Source: Roseateles koreensis (lineage in GTDB: Bacteria; Pseudomonadota; Gammaproteobacteria; Burkholderiales; Burkholderiaceae_C). Taken from it: 64,000 bases of DNA. Numbering within the stretch: the stretch's first letter is position 1; each line of letters begins with the position of its first letter. Below the pieces are notes generated by a model that ran no database searches, was not told the DNA's origin, and saw nothing but the letters and a program-made list of their open reading frames with translations. Shown in pieces: positions 17,661 through 25,419 of the stretch. The stretch spans positions 62,001 to 126,000 of the forward strand of contig NZ_JAQQXS010000005.1 in NCBI RefSeq assembly GCF_028595305.1, given 5' to 3'. The position numbers were made by a program, and so were the translations under genes.

Positions 17661-18935
17661 TTACTTCTTGGCCGGCTCGTCAGGCTTCTTGTCGTTGCCT
17701 TCGATGTAGGGGCTCCAGGGCTTGGCCTTGACCGGGGCGGGTGTCTTCCAGACCACGTTGAACTGGCCGTCTGCCTTGATCTCGCCGATGAACACCGACT
17801 TGTGCAGGTGGTGATTCTTCTCGTCCATCTTGGAGGTGATGCCAGAGGGCGCGGTGAAGGTCTGGCCGGCCATGGCGGCGATCACCTTGTCTACATCTGT
17901 GCTCTTGGCTTTTTCAACCGCCTGCTTCCACATGTGGATGCCGATGTAGGTGGCTTCCATCGGGTCGTTGGTGAGCGGCTTGTCCTTGTGGCCGGCAATG
18001 CCCTTGGCCTTGGCGTAGTCGCTCCACTCCTTGATGAAGGCGGTGTTGGTTGGGTTCTTCAGAGACATGAAGTAGTTCCAAGCGGCCAAATGGCCCACCA
18101 GCGGCTTGGTGTCCACACCGCGCAGCTCTTCTTCACCCACCGAGAAGGCCACCACCGGCACGTCCTTGGCCTTCAGGCCGGCGTTGCCCAGCTCCTTGTA
18201 GAAGGGCACATTGGAGTCGCCGTTGATGGTGGAGACCACGGCGGTCTTGCCACCGGCCGAGAACTTCTTGATGTCGGCCACGATGGTCTGGTAATCGCTG
18301 TGCCCAAACGGGGTGTACTTCTCGTCAATGTCGGTGTCCTTCACGCCCTTGCTGTGCAGGTAGGCGCGCAGGATTTTGTTGGTGGTGCGGGGGTAGACGT
18401 AGTCGGTGCCCAGCAGCACCCAACGTTTGGCGCCGCCACCGTCCTTGCTCATCAAATAATCAACAGCAGGGATGGCCTGCTGGTTGGGCGCAGCGCCGGT
18501 GTAGAAGACGTTCTTGCTGAGCTCTTCACCTTCGTACTGCACGGGGTAGAACAGCAGGCCGTTGAGCTCTTCCACCACCGGCAGCACCGACTTGCGCGAC
18601 ACCGAAGTCCAACAGCCAAAGATCACGGCCACCTTGTCTTGCGTCAGCAACTGCTTGGTCTTTTCGGCGAACAGCGGCCAGTTGGAGGCCGGGTCCACCA
18701 CCACGGGTTCGAGCTTCTTGCCGAGCACGCCGCCCTTGGCGTTGATCTCGTCAATGGTCATCAGCACGGTGTCTTTCAACACCGTTTCAGAAATGGCCAT
18801 GGTGCCCGAGAGGCTGTGCAGCACGCCCACCTTGATGGTGTCGGCGGCCTGCGCGGTCCCAAGACCCAAAGTACCAATGCCGGCGATGGCCGTGGCGGCG
18901 GCCAGGGTCTTGAGTGTGAAACGACGGTTTTGCAT
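17661..18935 (-). CDS. urtA: Urea ABC transporter substrate-binding protein UrtA
   Basis: 424 residues from the ATG at 18935, preceded by CAGGAGCG. The N terminus MQNRRFTLKTL is a possible twin-arginine signal, with cleavage near TAQAADT. The mature protein begins IKVGVLHSLSGTMAISE, as in other UrtA proteins, and belongs to the type 1 periplasmic binding protein family. It captures urea in the periplasm for UrtBCDE. It is the first gene of the operon, so the operon promoter should lie in 18936-19110; I found no sigma-54 box on this strand there. Confidence 0.94.
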   Translation of the reverse strand: MQNRRFTLKTLAAATAIAGIGTLGLGTAQAADTIKVGVLHSLSGTMAISETVLKDTVLMTIDEINAKGGVLGKKLEPVVVDPASNWPLFAEKTKQLLTQDKVAVIFGCWTSVSRKSVLPVVEELNGLLFYPVQYEGEELSKNVFYTGAAPNQQAIPAVDYLMSKDGGGAKRWVLLGTDYVYPRTTNKILRAYLHSKGVKDTDIDEKYTPFGHSDYQTIVADIKKFSAGGKTAVVSTINGDSNVPFYKELGNAGLKAKDVPVVAFSVGEEELRGVDTKPLVGHLAAWNYFMSLKNPTNTAFIKEWSDYAKAKGIAGHKDKPLTNDPMEATYIGIHMWKQAVEKAKSTDVDKVIAAMAGQTFTAPSGITSKMDEKNHHLHKSVFIGEIKADGQFNVVWKTPAPVKAKPWSPYIEGNDKKPDEPAKK

Positions 18936-19108
18936 GATCAGCTGCGCTCCTGGTTGAACTGGAAAAGGCAAGCTCATGCTAGGGGTGAGGTGCCGCGTGG
19001 GATATACGGCGGATGGCGTACACGGGCGTTCGTGGGCGTTGCCAGAGAGACAGCAGAGAGACAGCAGAAAGACAGGCCTGCTCACATTTTTTTACGAACA
19101 ATAAAAGC

Positions 19109-19124
19109 TGGCACGGAAGCTGCA
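19109..19124 (+). promoter_or_regulatory. Sigma-54 (RpoN) type promoter
   Basis: TGGCACGGAAGCTGCA differs from the -24/-12 consensus TGGCACG-N4-TTGCA at one position and keeps the GG-N10-GC spacing. It points to the right, away from urtA, and the expected start site is near 19135. The only thing downstream before a strong terminator is about 70 bases of untranslated sequence. Confidence 0.65.
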
Positions 19125-19134
19125 AAGGTAAAGT

Positions 19135-19206
19135 ATCTTCAGTTGTCTCCTCCACCGCCCCTGGGTGGAATTCAGCCCCAGGCCCTCAAAGCCTGGGGCT
19201 TTTTTT
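19135..19206 (+). ncRNA. Putative sigma-54-dependent small RNA
   Basis: Predicted from promoter-terminator spacing: a transcript of about 72 nt. It begins with an unpaired pyrimidine-rich stretch (GTTGTCTCC, then TCC), then a hairpin TCCACC-GCCCCTG-GGTGGA (19151-19169), then the terminator hairpin. The CTCC-type stretch could pair with Shine-Dalgarno sequences of target mRNAs. No reading frame with a start codon and ribosome binding site fits inside. Its place beside the urea transporter operon suggests a role in nitrogen control. Confidence 0.5.
19174..19206 (+). terminator. Intrinsic terminator of the putative small RNA
   Basis: A perfect 10-bp stem (AGCCCCAGGC at 19174-19183 with GCCTGGGGCT at 19191-19200), a 7-base loop and seven T residues. 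No protein gene on this strand lies upstream within 5 kb, so it must serve a non-coding transcript. Confidence 0.85.
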
Positions 19207-19506
19207 GCGTCCAATGCTGCCCTCCCTGCCTATCAGAAACCTATCGGGCACTTATCCGGCGCATCGCCCGGGCTTGTGGGTCGGCAAGCAGACGGCCGTT
19301 GGGTGGCTACTGCAGCATCGACTGGCTCGCCGTGGTGCAAGCGTGCACCGTATGGCGGCGCGGTTTTGGTGCATCTGCGAAGAATTCCAAGGTGATGCCC
19401 GCTGCGGCACCTTGTTTGTCGCGCCTGCGTTTGCCTTGCATCAAGGCGCGTTGCTCGCAAGAATGTCAACGTGACAAATTCGTGACACTCATTCGAGCCG
19501 ACCACC

Positions 19507-20709
19507 ATGAAGCCTCGCACCGCCCGTTCCGCCCAGCTTGACCCCTCAGCCCTCCCGATGGCCCCGGCTGATTCAACCGCTTCCGTATCCTCCGCCTTGA
19601 ACGGCAGCGTCAAGCCCCGCCGCAGCAGCAGCGGCGACACCGCTGGCTCGCTGGACCCCGTGCGCATTGCTCGTCGTGCGGTCAAAGACGCGGTCAGCAA
19701 GGCGCAGGCGCGCGAATTGGCGGCGCTGACCGACATCATGTCAAGCAGCGGCCCCGCAGGTCTGGCGGAGTCTGTGCAGGCGGTGGTGGCTGGCGCCTCT
19801 CCCGATGACGCACAAGCCCTGCGTCAGGCGCTGCTGAGTGAGTTGAATGCATTGCCTGCATCCAATGCCCTACCCAACCCTGATGAAGAGTTGTCGGCGC
19901 AATGGCGCAGCGGCGCCTACCCCTACAAGAACCTGATGTCGCGGCGCGCTTATGAAAAGCAGAAGTACCGCCTGCAAGTTGAGTTATTGAAACTGCAGGC
20001 CTGGGTCAAGGCCACCGGCGCCAAAGTGGTGATCTTGTTTGAAGGGCGCGACGCGGCGGGCAAGGGCGGCACTATCAAACGCTTCATGGAACACCTCAAC
20101 CCGCGTGGTGCGCGTGTGGTGGCGCTTGAAAAACCAAGCGACGTCGAGCGCGGCCAGTGGTACTTCCAGCGCTATGTGCAACACCTGCCCACAGCGGGCG
20201 AGATCGTGATGTTTGATCGCAGTTGGTACAACCGTGCCGGCGTTGAGCGAGTGATGGGCTTTTGCACCAACGACGAGTACACCGAGTTCATGCGCCAGGC
20301 GCCGGAGTTTGAGCGCAACCTGACACGCTCGGGCGTTTACGTGATCAAGTTCTGGTTCTCGGTGAGCCGGGCCGAGCAGCGCCGCCGGTTCAAGGAGCGC
20401 GAGGCGCATCCGCTCAAGCAATGGAAGCTGTCGCCCATTGACAAAGCCTCGCTCGACAAATGGGACAACTACACGCAGGCCAAGGAGGCCATGTTCTATC
20501 ACACCGACATCGCCGAAGCGCCTTGGACCGTGGTGAAGTCAGACTGCAAAAAGCGCGCGCGTCTCAACGCCATGCGCCATGTGCTGCACCAGATGGCCTA
20601 TGCCAACAAAGACCTGGACAAAATCGGTCCGTTGGACCCGTTGCTGGTTGGGCGCGCTAACGTGGTGTATGAGCGGGGTGAGAGCACTGGGCGGCCTTCT
20701 TCCGTTTGA
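19507..20709 (+). CDS. ppk2: Polyphosphate kinase 2 (PPK2) family protein
   Basis: 400 residues. The first 130 residues are low-complexity and Ala/Ser-rich. The PPK2 domain follows, with Walker A-like FEGRDAAGKGGTIK (around residue 180) and MFDRSWYNRAGVE, the Walker B region of the family, then the lid region SRAEQRRRFKERE. Class I PPK2 enzymes move phosphate between polyphosphate and nucleotides, usually making ADP/ATP or GDP/GTP. The N-terminal extension is longer than in typical 300-residue members. Confidence 0.9.
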   Translation: MKPRTARSAQLDPSALPMAPADSTASVSSALNGSVKPRRSSSGDTAGSLDPVRIARRAVKDAVSKAQARELAALTDIMSSSGPAGLAESVQAVVAGASPDDAQALRQALLSELNALPASNALPNPDEELSAQWRSGAYPYKNLMSRRAYEKQKYRLQVELLKLQAWVKATGAKVVILFEGRDAAGKGGTIKRFMEHLNPRGARVVALEKPSDVERGQWYFQRYVQHLPTAGEIVMFDRSWYNRAGVERVMGFCTNDEYTEFMRQAPEFERNLTRSGVYVIKFWFSVSRAEQRRRFKEREAHPLKQWKLSPIDKASLDKWDNYTQAKEAMFYHTDIAEAPWTVVKSDCKKRARLNAMRHVLHQMAYANKDLDKIGPLDPLLVGRANVVYERGESTGRPSSV

Positions 20710-20821
20710 TGGGCGGGTGAGCGAGCGGCTCATTCGAAATTTTCAACGTGATGATTACCTTGACGGGCCGGGGGTGCGGAAAAACACTGTGCACCTCCTC
20801 AAACCCTACAAGGGGCCCTCG

Positions 20822-22882
20822 ATGGACTCGCACCTACACCCTTCTGTCACCGCGCGGCAGCGGTATTCATTGACTGCGTTGTTCGCAGCCGTTGCGAACT
20901 TGACCGCCTGCGGGGGCGGCGGTGGCGCCAGTGTGGATACGCCTGCGCCCCTGCCGACCACACAGTCTGTGCAGATCGCCGTGATCGACGGGGCCATCAA
21001 AGGCGCCGTGGTCTGCCTGGATAAAAATGCCAATGGAATTTGCGACACGGGTGAACCGAGCGGCGTGACCGACGCCTCCGGCAAAGTCTCGCTGGACATC
21101 TTGATTGCCGATGTGGGCAAATATCCGGTCATCGCCAGCATCGGTACGGATGCGGTGGATGCCGACCACGGTGCCATCACCACACCTTATGTGCTCAGCG
21201 CACCGGCTGACCAGCCGGCCGTCATCAGCCCCCTGACCGATATGGTGCAGCAGCACCTCGTTGCGGCCGGGGGGACCACGGCGGCGGCAGAGTCGTTTGT
21301 GAAGGCGCAGACAGGGTTGGCCGCCTCCTTGTTCAGCAACTACATCAGCGGCGGTGATGCCACCGCCACCATTGTGGCGCGTACCGTGGTGCTCGCCACG
21401 CAGGCGCAGTTGGATGTGCTCAAGACCTTGGTGGGTACCAAGGATGCCGCAGGCAACACCATCGCGCAGGCCGATATCAACAACGCCGCGCGGCAAGCCA
21501 TTGCTGCTGTGCTGCCGGCGGTTGCCGCAGCGGCAACCGACGCCAGCGTGAGCGGTAGTTCGAGCGCAGCTGACAAAGACAAAGCGCTGGCCGCTCTGGC
21601 GACCACGCTGGTGAGCACGCAGACGGGCCTGGACGTCACGAACGCCGCGGCGACGGTGGCCAGCAACAAGGCACCGATTGACAACAGCGCTGCCTCAGGC
21701 ACGCCAGCCGCCGGTGCAACCTTGCGGGCCTTTACGTTTACGGATGCGAACAACTGGTACTACCGTGCGATGGAGAGCACGGCCGCCGACAACACACCTG
21801 ACGCTAACAAGTTCACCCACTATTACGATGTGCACAGCGCAAATGTTGCGGGTACCGTCAACACCTGGGGTTACAACACCGATCCGGGTCGGCAAGCTGA
21901 CCAGCACTGGAATGGCAGCGCCTGGGTTGCCTGCCCTTTGGGCACCCGCAGCAGCAATTCCGAAACCGACGCCACTGGGCACCGCAATTACAACTACTGT
22001 GATGGCTTTGAGGTGGGAACCTCGCTTCGTACGGCGCAGGACATCTCGGGTAAATCGCTCAGCGATGTGATCACCAATCAGATTCGCAGCTTCCCTGGTG
22101 CCGACTCAGGTGTCAGTTATGCCACCTTCGGCCCGGCCAACATGGCCTTGCTGGGCACGGCCACCTTTCCAGATCAATCGAAGCTCTGGGCGATATCCGT
22201 CGTACCGAGCACGGCGGCCTATGCCTACGATGTGCGCAGCAGCAATGTGGTGTCGATCTTCAATGCGGCGGTCGCGGCGGGTGGCAACGCAGTCACCAGC
22301 TCGACCGTTGAGTGCGCCAAGGTCAACTCCACCAATGCCTCTGCCTATCGGAGTGCGCCTGCGACTTTGGAGGACATGGTTGCGCACAGCCCCGGCGTGC
22401 CCTGCGTCTTTGCACAAGGCAGCAACGCCGATGGTGCCTCCCTGGCGAGCAATGAATGGTGGAGCAACTCGACGCTGGGTTTGGGCTCTTTGCCGAACGC
22501 GCAAACCCAACCGGCGGGTAGCGGCAAGTACTACACCACGACAGCGGCGTTGCGCATGAGCTTTACGGGCAGCGGCAACGGCGTCAACTACTACAACTGC
22601 CTGGTCCGTAATGCCGATGGCAGCATCCGCAACTGCAGCTTGTTGGGGACCGGGAGCTACAAGATTGAAGCCCTGGGCGACGCGCGTGTGATGAGCTTTA
22701 CCGGCTTGCCGATGATGGCCAATAGGTTGAGCTACAAACGCATCTTCGTGGAACGTGGCGGGCAGATTTTCTACGGCTTTCAGAACCAGGTCGGGCGCAC
22801 CACTTACACCCTGCGTTTGAACCTGCCCGCGGCGAACGCCTTGTTTACCCAACTGGGCATGAGCCCGATCGTGCCGCAATAG
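20822..22882 (+). CDS. Large hypothetical lipoprotein
   Basis: 686 residues from the ATG at 20822. An earlier open frame overlaps ppk2 and is not used. A signal peptide ends in the lipobox LTAC, followed by a Gly-rich linker. Residues about 55-90 contain LDKNANGICDTGEPSG, a calcium-loop-like Asp-rich motif seen in surface lipoproteins. The middle part is Ala-rich and helical. The C-terminal half (from about residue 300) is rich in Tyr, Asn and Ser and probably beta-structured. I do not recognise a named domain. Confidence 0.72.
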   Translation: MDSHLHPSVTARQRYSLTALFAAVANLTACGGGGGASVDTPAPLPTTQSVQIAVIDGAIKGAVVCLDKNANGICDTGEPSGVTDASGKVSLDILIADVGKYPVIASIGTDAVDADHGAITTPYVLSAPADQPAVISPLTDMVQQHLVAAGGTTAAAESFVKAQTGLAASLFSNYISGGDATATIVARTVVLATQAQLDVLKTLVGTKDAAGNTIAQADINNAARQAIAAVLPAVAAAATDASVSGSSSAADKDKALAALATTLVSTQTGLDVTNAAATVASNKAPIDNSAASGTPAAGATLRAFTFTDANNWYYRAMESTAADNTPDANKFTHYYDVHSANVAGTVNTWGYNTDPGRQADQHWNGSAWVACPLGTRSSNSETDATGHRNYNYCDGFEVGTSLRTAQDISGKSLSDVITNQIRSFPGADSGVSYATFGPANMALLGTATFPDQSKLWAISVVPSTAAYAYDVRSSNVVSIFNAAVAAGGNAVTSSTVECAKVNSTNASAYRSAPATLEDMVAHSPGVPCVFAQGSNADGASLASNEWWSNSTLGLGSLPNAQTQPAGSGKYYTTTAALRMSFTGSGNGVNYYNCLVRNADGSIRNCSLLGTGSYKIEALGDARVMSFTGLPMMANRLSYKRIFVERGGQIFYGFQNQVGRTTYTLRLNLPAANALFTQLGMSPIVPQ

Positions 22883-22884
22883 TC

Positions 22885-22921
22885 CGTGCCACTAATACCC
22901 AAGCTGCACCCAAGTGGCACG
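22885..22921. repeat. Inverted repeat after the lipoprotein gene
   Basis: CGTGCCAC (22885-22892) and GTGGCACG (22914-22921) form a perfect 8-bp inverted repeat with a 21-base spacer, directly behind the stop codon. There is no T run, so it is a weak terminator or an operator for the next gene. Confidence 0.4.
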
Positions 22922-23042
22922 AAAATCAACAGTCATGAGGAGGTTTCACCGGGAAGGCTTTGCATTGCGAAGTGGCGGCAACTAGTGTGAGGGCGGGGCA
23001 GTGATGGGGCTGCTCGTTTTGAACTTCACCAGGAGTTTCGTC

Positions 23043-23528
23043 ATGAAATTGAATGCAAGAATCTTCAGTGCAAGACCGCTGGTTTTAGGCGTTATCGCCG
23101 CTGTGTCAAGCGGGTGCGGCGTGCAGGCCCTGGCGCAAAGCCAGTTGCCACCGGTGGACGTGCAAGGCGCACGTTCGGTGGCACCCAGGGAGGATGTGCA
23201 AGCCCGGTGTGCCGACTACGGAGAGGCCGTCAAGCTCTCGCTGGCGCGCAGCATTCGCGACGTTGACCGCAACGCCGAAGTACGGGTGGATTTCCGCCTT
23301 GAGGGAAATCAGCTGGCAGACGTCGCGCTCGCGGGCGGGCCGATGGAGTTTCGCAGCCCTTTGCGGCATGCCATTGGCAAAATCCAGTGTGTCAACGACG
23401 GGCAGGCGAACCAGAATTTTGCATTTCTGGTGGTCTTCAGACCCCTTCGCCCGGGTGAAGATTCAGAGGACCAGCCCGTGGCCGTGGTCAAACCCCTCAG
23501 CTCGCAAGTAGTGGCGCGCGCCGAGTGA
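23043..23528 (+). CDS. Exported hypothetical protein
   Basis: 161 residues from the ATG at 23043, which has CAGGAG upstream. The signal peptide ends near VQALAQSQ. The mature part has VDVQGARSVAPREDVQARC, then a short alpha/beta domain (EVRVDFRLEGNQLADV) that resembles the TonB C-terminal fold used in energy-transducer-like periplasmic proteins. This resemblance is by eye and weak. It has three Cys and no membrane anchor. Its neighbours do not point to a role. Confidence 0.65.
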   Translation: MKLNARIFSARPLVLGVIAAVSSGCGVQALAQSQLPPVDVQGARSVAPREDVQARCADYGEAVKLSLARSIRDVDRNAEVRVDFRLEGNQLADVALAGGPMEFRSPLRHAIGKIQCVNDGQANQNFAFLVVFRPLRPGEDSEDQPVAVVKPLSSQVVARAE

Positions 23529-23585
23529 GTCAATGCTGCCAGTCCTCCTCCTGGCGCAAGCCTCACTTTGGGGATCGTCAACACA

Positions 23586-24281
23586 TCAATGGGGCAGCGA
23601 GGTGCTGCTCCCCAGCCACCGCACCAGCTGCATCAGTGAATGAGCCTGGGTCTTGTTGAGCAGGTGCCGCACGTGCGTGCGCACCGTGCTGATTTGCACG
23701 CCCAGTTGTGCCGCCGTGGCCTCCACCTCCAGCCCACTGGCCAAGAGCGTTAGCACTTGGCGCTCGGCGTTGCTGATGTGCCGTTCCCGGCACAGGGCTT
23801 CGATGCGCGCATATTGTGAAAATTCAGGTTGATCGCGTTGGATCAGCAGCAGCAGGCTGTCGTCGGGCCAGTCGTTGGGCCGTGCCATATCGCTCGGCAG
23901 GCGTGAGGCATGCAGCCACCCTGTTTTCAGCGTGCCCCTGAACCACAGTGCCGCTTGCGCGCAGTCTCCTCGAGCTGCCTGGTGAAGCACCTGTTCCAGT
24001 TTGGGGGCATTGATCTGCCCGACTTGCATCAGGTGCTGCGCACGCTGCTCGGCCTCGCCGGCTTCGAGCATTTTGTCGGCAGACCGGTTGGTGAATAGCA
24101 AATGGCGATCCCGCCGCAACACCATCAGCGGTGCGGGCAGGCTTTCAAGAATTTGTGTTGCTCGCTGTTCTGCTTGATTCGCATGTTGCAGAAGACTTGG
24201 CATGGCGCTGCTCCGTGAGAATCGCCCAAATTCGGGCCTGCTCGGATCCCCCTTCTTCAATGCCATCTGTGCTTCGGCCAT
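23586..24281 (-). CDS. LuxR-type transcriptional regulator with PAS-like sensor
   Basis: 231 residues from the ATG at 24281, which has a perfect GGAGG seven bases upstream. The N-terminal part looks like a PAS-type sensor (ILESLPAPLMVLRRDRHLLFTN). The C-terminal LuxR helix-turn-helix reads SNAERQVLTLLASGLEVEATAAQLGVQ, then STVRTHVRHLLNKT. There is no receiver domain, so it is probably ligand-controlled. An inverted repeat immediately upstream could be its own operator. Confidence 0.82.
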   Translation of the reverse strand: MAEAQMALKKGDPSRPEFGRFSRSSAMPSLLQHANQAEQRATQILESLPAPLMVLRRDRHLLFTNRSADKMLEAGEAEQRAQHLMQVGQINAPKLEQVLHQAARGDCAQAALWFRGTLKTGWLHASRLPSDMARPNDWPDDSLLLLIQRDQPEFSQYARIEALCRERHISNAERQVLTLLASGLEVEATAAQLGVQISTVRTHVRHLLNKTQAHSLMQLVRWLGSSTSLPH

Positions 24282-24305
24282 GTGACGGCCTCCAGCCTTC
24301 ATCGT

Positions 24306-24326
24306 GGATAGTGACGGTGACTATCC
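24306..24326. promoter_or_regulatory. Inverted repeat upstream of the LuxR-type regulator gene
   Basis: GGATAGT-GACGGTG-ACTATCC has 7-bp arms with a 7-base spacer and lies 24 bases before the start codon. Its place suggests an autoregulatory operator. This is inference only. Confidence 0.4.
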
Positions 24327-24444
24327 CGAGGCCCTTTGCGGCCTTTTTCAAGTATGGGTGACAAAAGTCAATTTTTCTATCGCATGCCGTAACGATAAAT
24401 AGTTATGTTTTTGTCGCAAACTTGCAATGAATTTGCTTTGAGTC

Positions 24445-25419
24445 TCAAATTTCCCATTGCGGATGCAGGGCCCGCATGCGGCCCAGGGCCATGCCGGCGG
24501 CGGAGGTGCGGGTTTCAACGCCGAGCTTGGCGAAGATGCGTTCCAGGTGCTTCTTCACGGTGGCGGGGCTGGCGCCCAGGATGTCGCCGATATCGCGGTT
24601 GATTTTCCCCTGGATCACCCAGTACAGCACCTCGGCTTCGCGGGCGGTGAGCTTGAAGGCGAGCGCCAGGGAGTCGATCAAGGCCGCGTCTGAGACCTCG
24701 CGCATCACGATCAGCCAGTCGTCGGCCTCCGCCGTGTTGTCTTCGCCTCCTAATTGCTGATGCAGGCTGAAGGAGAGGCGCCGCGCGCCGGACTCCACCA
24801 CCAGCCGTGGGGGCTCGACGTGCTGTTCCCGCGCCGCGGGCAAATGCTCGCGCAGCCAAGCCAGCACGGGGGCCGGAGTTTGGGATGCATGCGTCGCCGG
24901 GCCGCCGAAGTAATGCGCCAGCAGCTCGCGCGCCAGCGGGGTCTGCCACATCAGGCGGCCGTCACTGGCGCGCACGGTGATGCTGGCATAACCAAAAGCA
25001 TCCAGGGCATGGCGGCTCTGGCGTACCTGGCGGGCACCTTGCATATGCACTTGCATGCGGGCCAGGACTTCTTTGGGCTTGATGGGCTTGGTCACATAGT
25101 CAACGCCGCCGGCAGCCAGGGCGGCGACCAGATGCTCGGTGTCAGTCAGCCCGGTCATGAAGATGATGGGGATGTGGCTGGTGGCCGGGTTGGCCTTGAG
25201 CCGGCGGGCCACTTCAAAGCCGTCCATTCCCGGCATCATTGCGTCGAGCAGCACGATGTCGGGCTGGGCCTGGGCGGCGCGCTGCAAGGCGCTCTCGCCG
25301 TCCAGTGCCACCAGCACGGTGTAGCCGGATTCGTCCAGTGCGTCATGCAGAACGGCCAGGTTGTCGGGCACGTCATCGACGATCAATACCCGCGGGCTGT
25401 GTTGGGAGTCAGTGAGCAT
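24445..25419 (-). CDS. Response regulator with LuxR-type output domain
   Basis: 324 residues. The receiver domain is intact: DDVPDN near the start, phosphoacceptor Asp in VLLDAMMPG (around residue 55) and Lys in YVTKPIKP (around 110). A PAS-like middle part (RASDGRLMWQTPLARELL) and a C-terminal LuxR helix-turn-helix (LTAREAEVLYWVIQGKINRD) follow. The start codon lies inside the upstream kinase gene (11-base overlap), which marks them as a two-component pair. Its targets are unknown; the nearest candidates are the urt and ure operons. Confidence 0.88.
   Translation of the reverse strand: MLTDSQHSPRVLIVDDVPDNLAVLHDALDESGYTVLVALDGESALQRAAQAQPDIVLLDAMMPGMDGFEVARRLKANPATSHIPIIFMTGLTDTEHLVAALAAGGVDYVTKPIKPKEVLARMQVHMQGARQVRQSRHALDAFGYASITVRASDGRLMWQTPLARELLAHYFGGPATHASQTPAPVLAWLREHLPAAREQHVEPPRLVVESGARRLSFSLHQQLGGEDNTAEADDWLIVMREVSDAALIDSLALAFKLTAREAEVLYWVIQGKINRDIGDILGASPATVKKHLERIFAKLGVETRTSAAGMALGRMRALHPQWEI

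Larger units (their letters stand above)
18936..19506. other. 571-base intergenic region between urtA and ppk2
   Basis: This gene-free stretch holds three short 11-bp direct repeats of the type GAGAGACAGCA (about 19044-19075), a sigma-54-type promoter pointing right (19109-19124) and a strong intrinsic terminator (19174-19206). From 19207 to 19506 nothing clear was seen apart from possible promoter sequence for ppk2. Confidence 0.6.

Noticed and set aside
22913-22928. TGGCACG match behind the lipoprotein gene
   Set aside because: There is no -12 GC element at the needed spacing; the match is one arm of an inverted repeat.
24329-24349. Terminator-like hairpin AGGCC-CTTTGC-GGCCT plus T run on the plus strand
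   Set aside because: No plus-strand gene ends nearby, the stem has only 5 bp, and it overlaps the promoter side of a minus-strand regulator gene.
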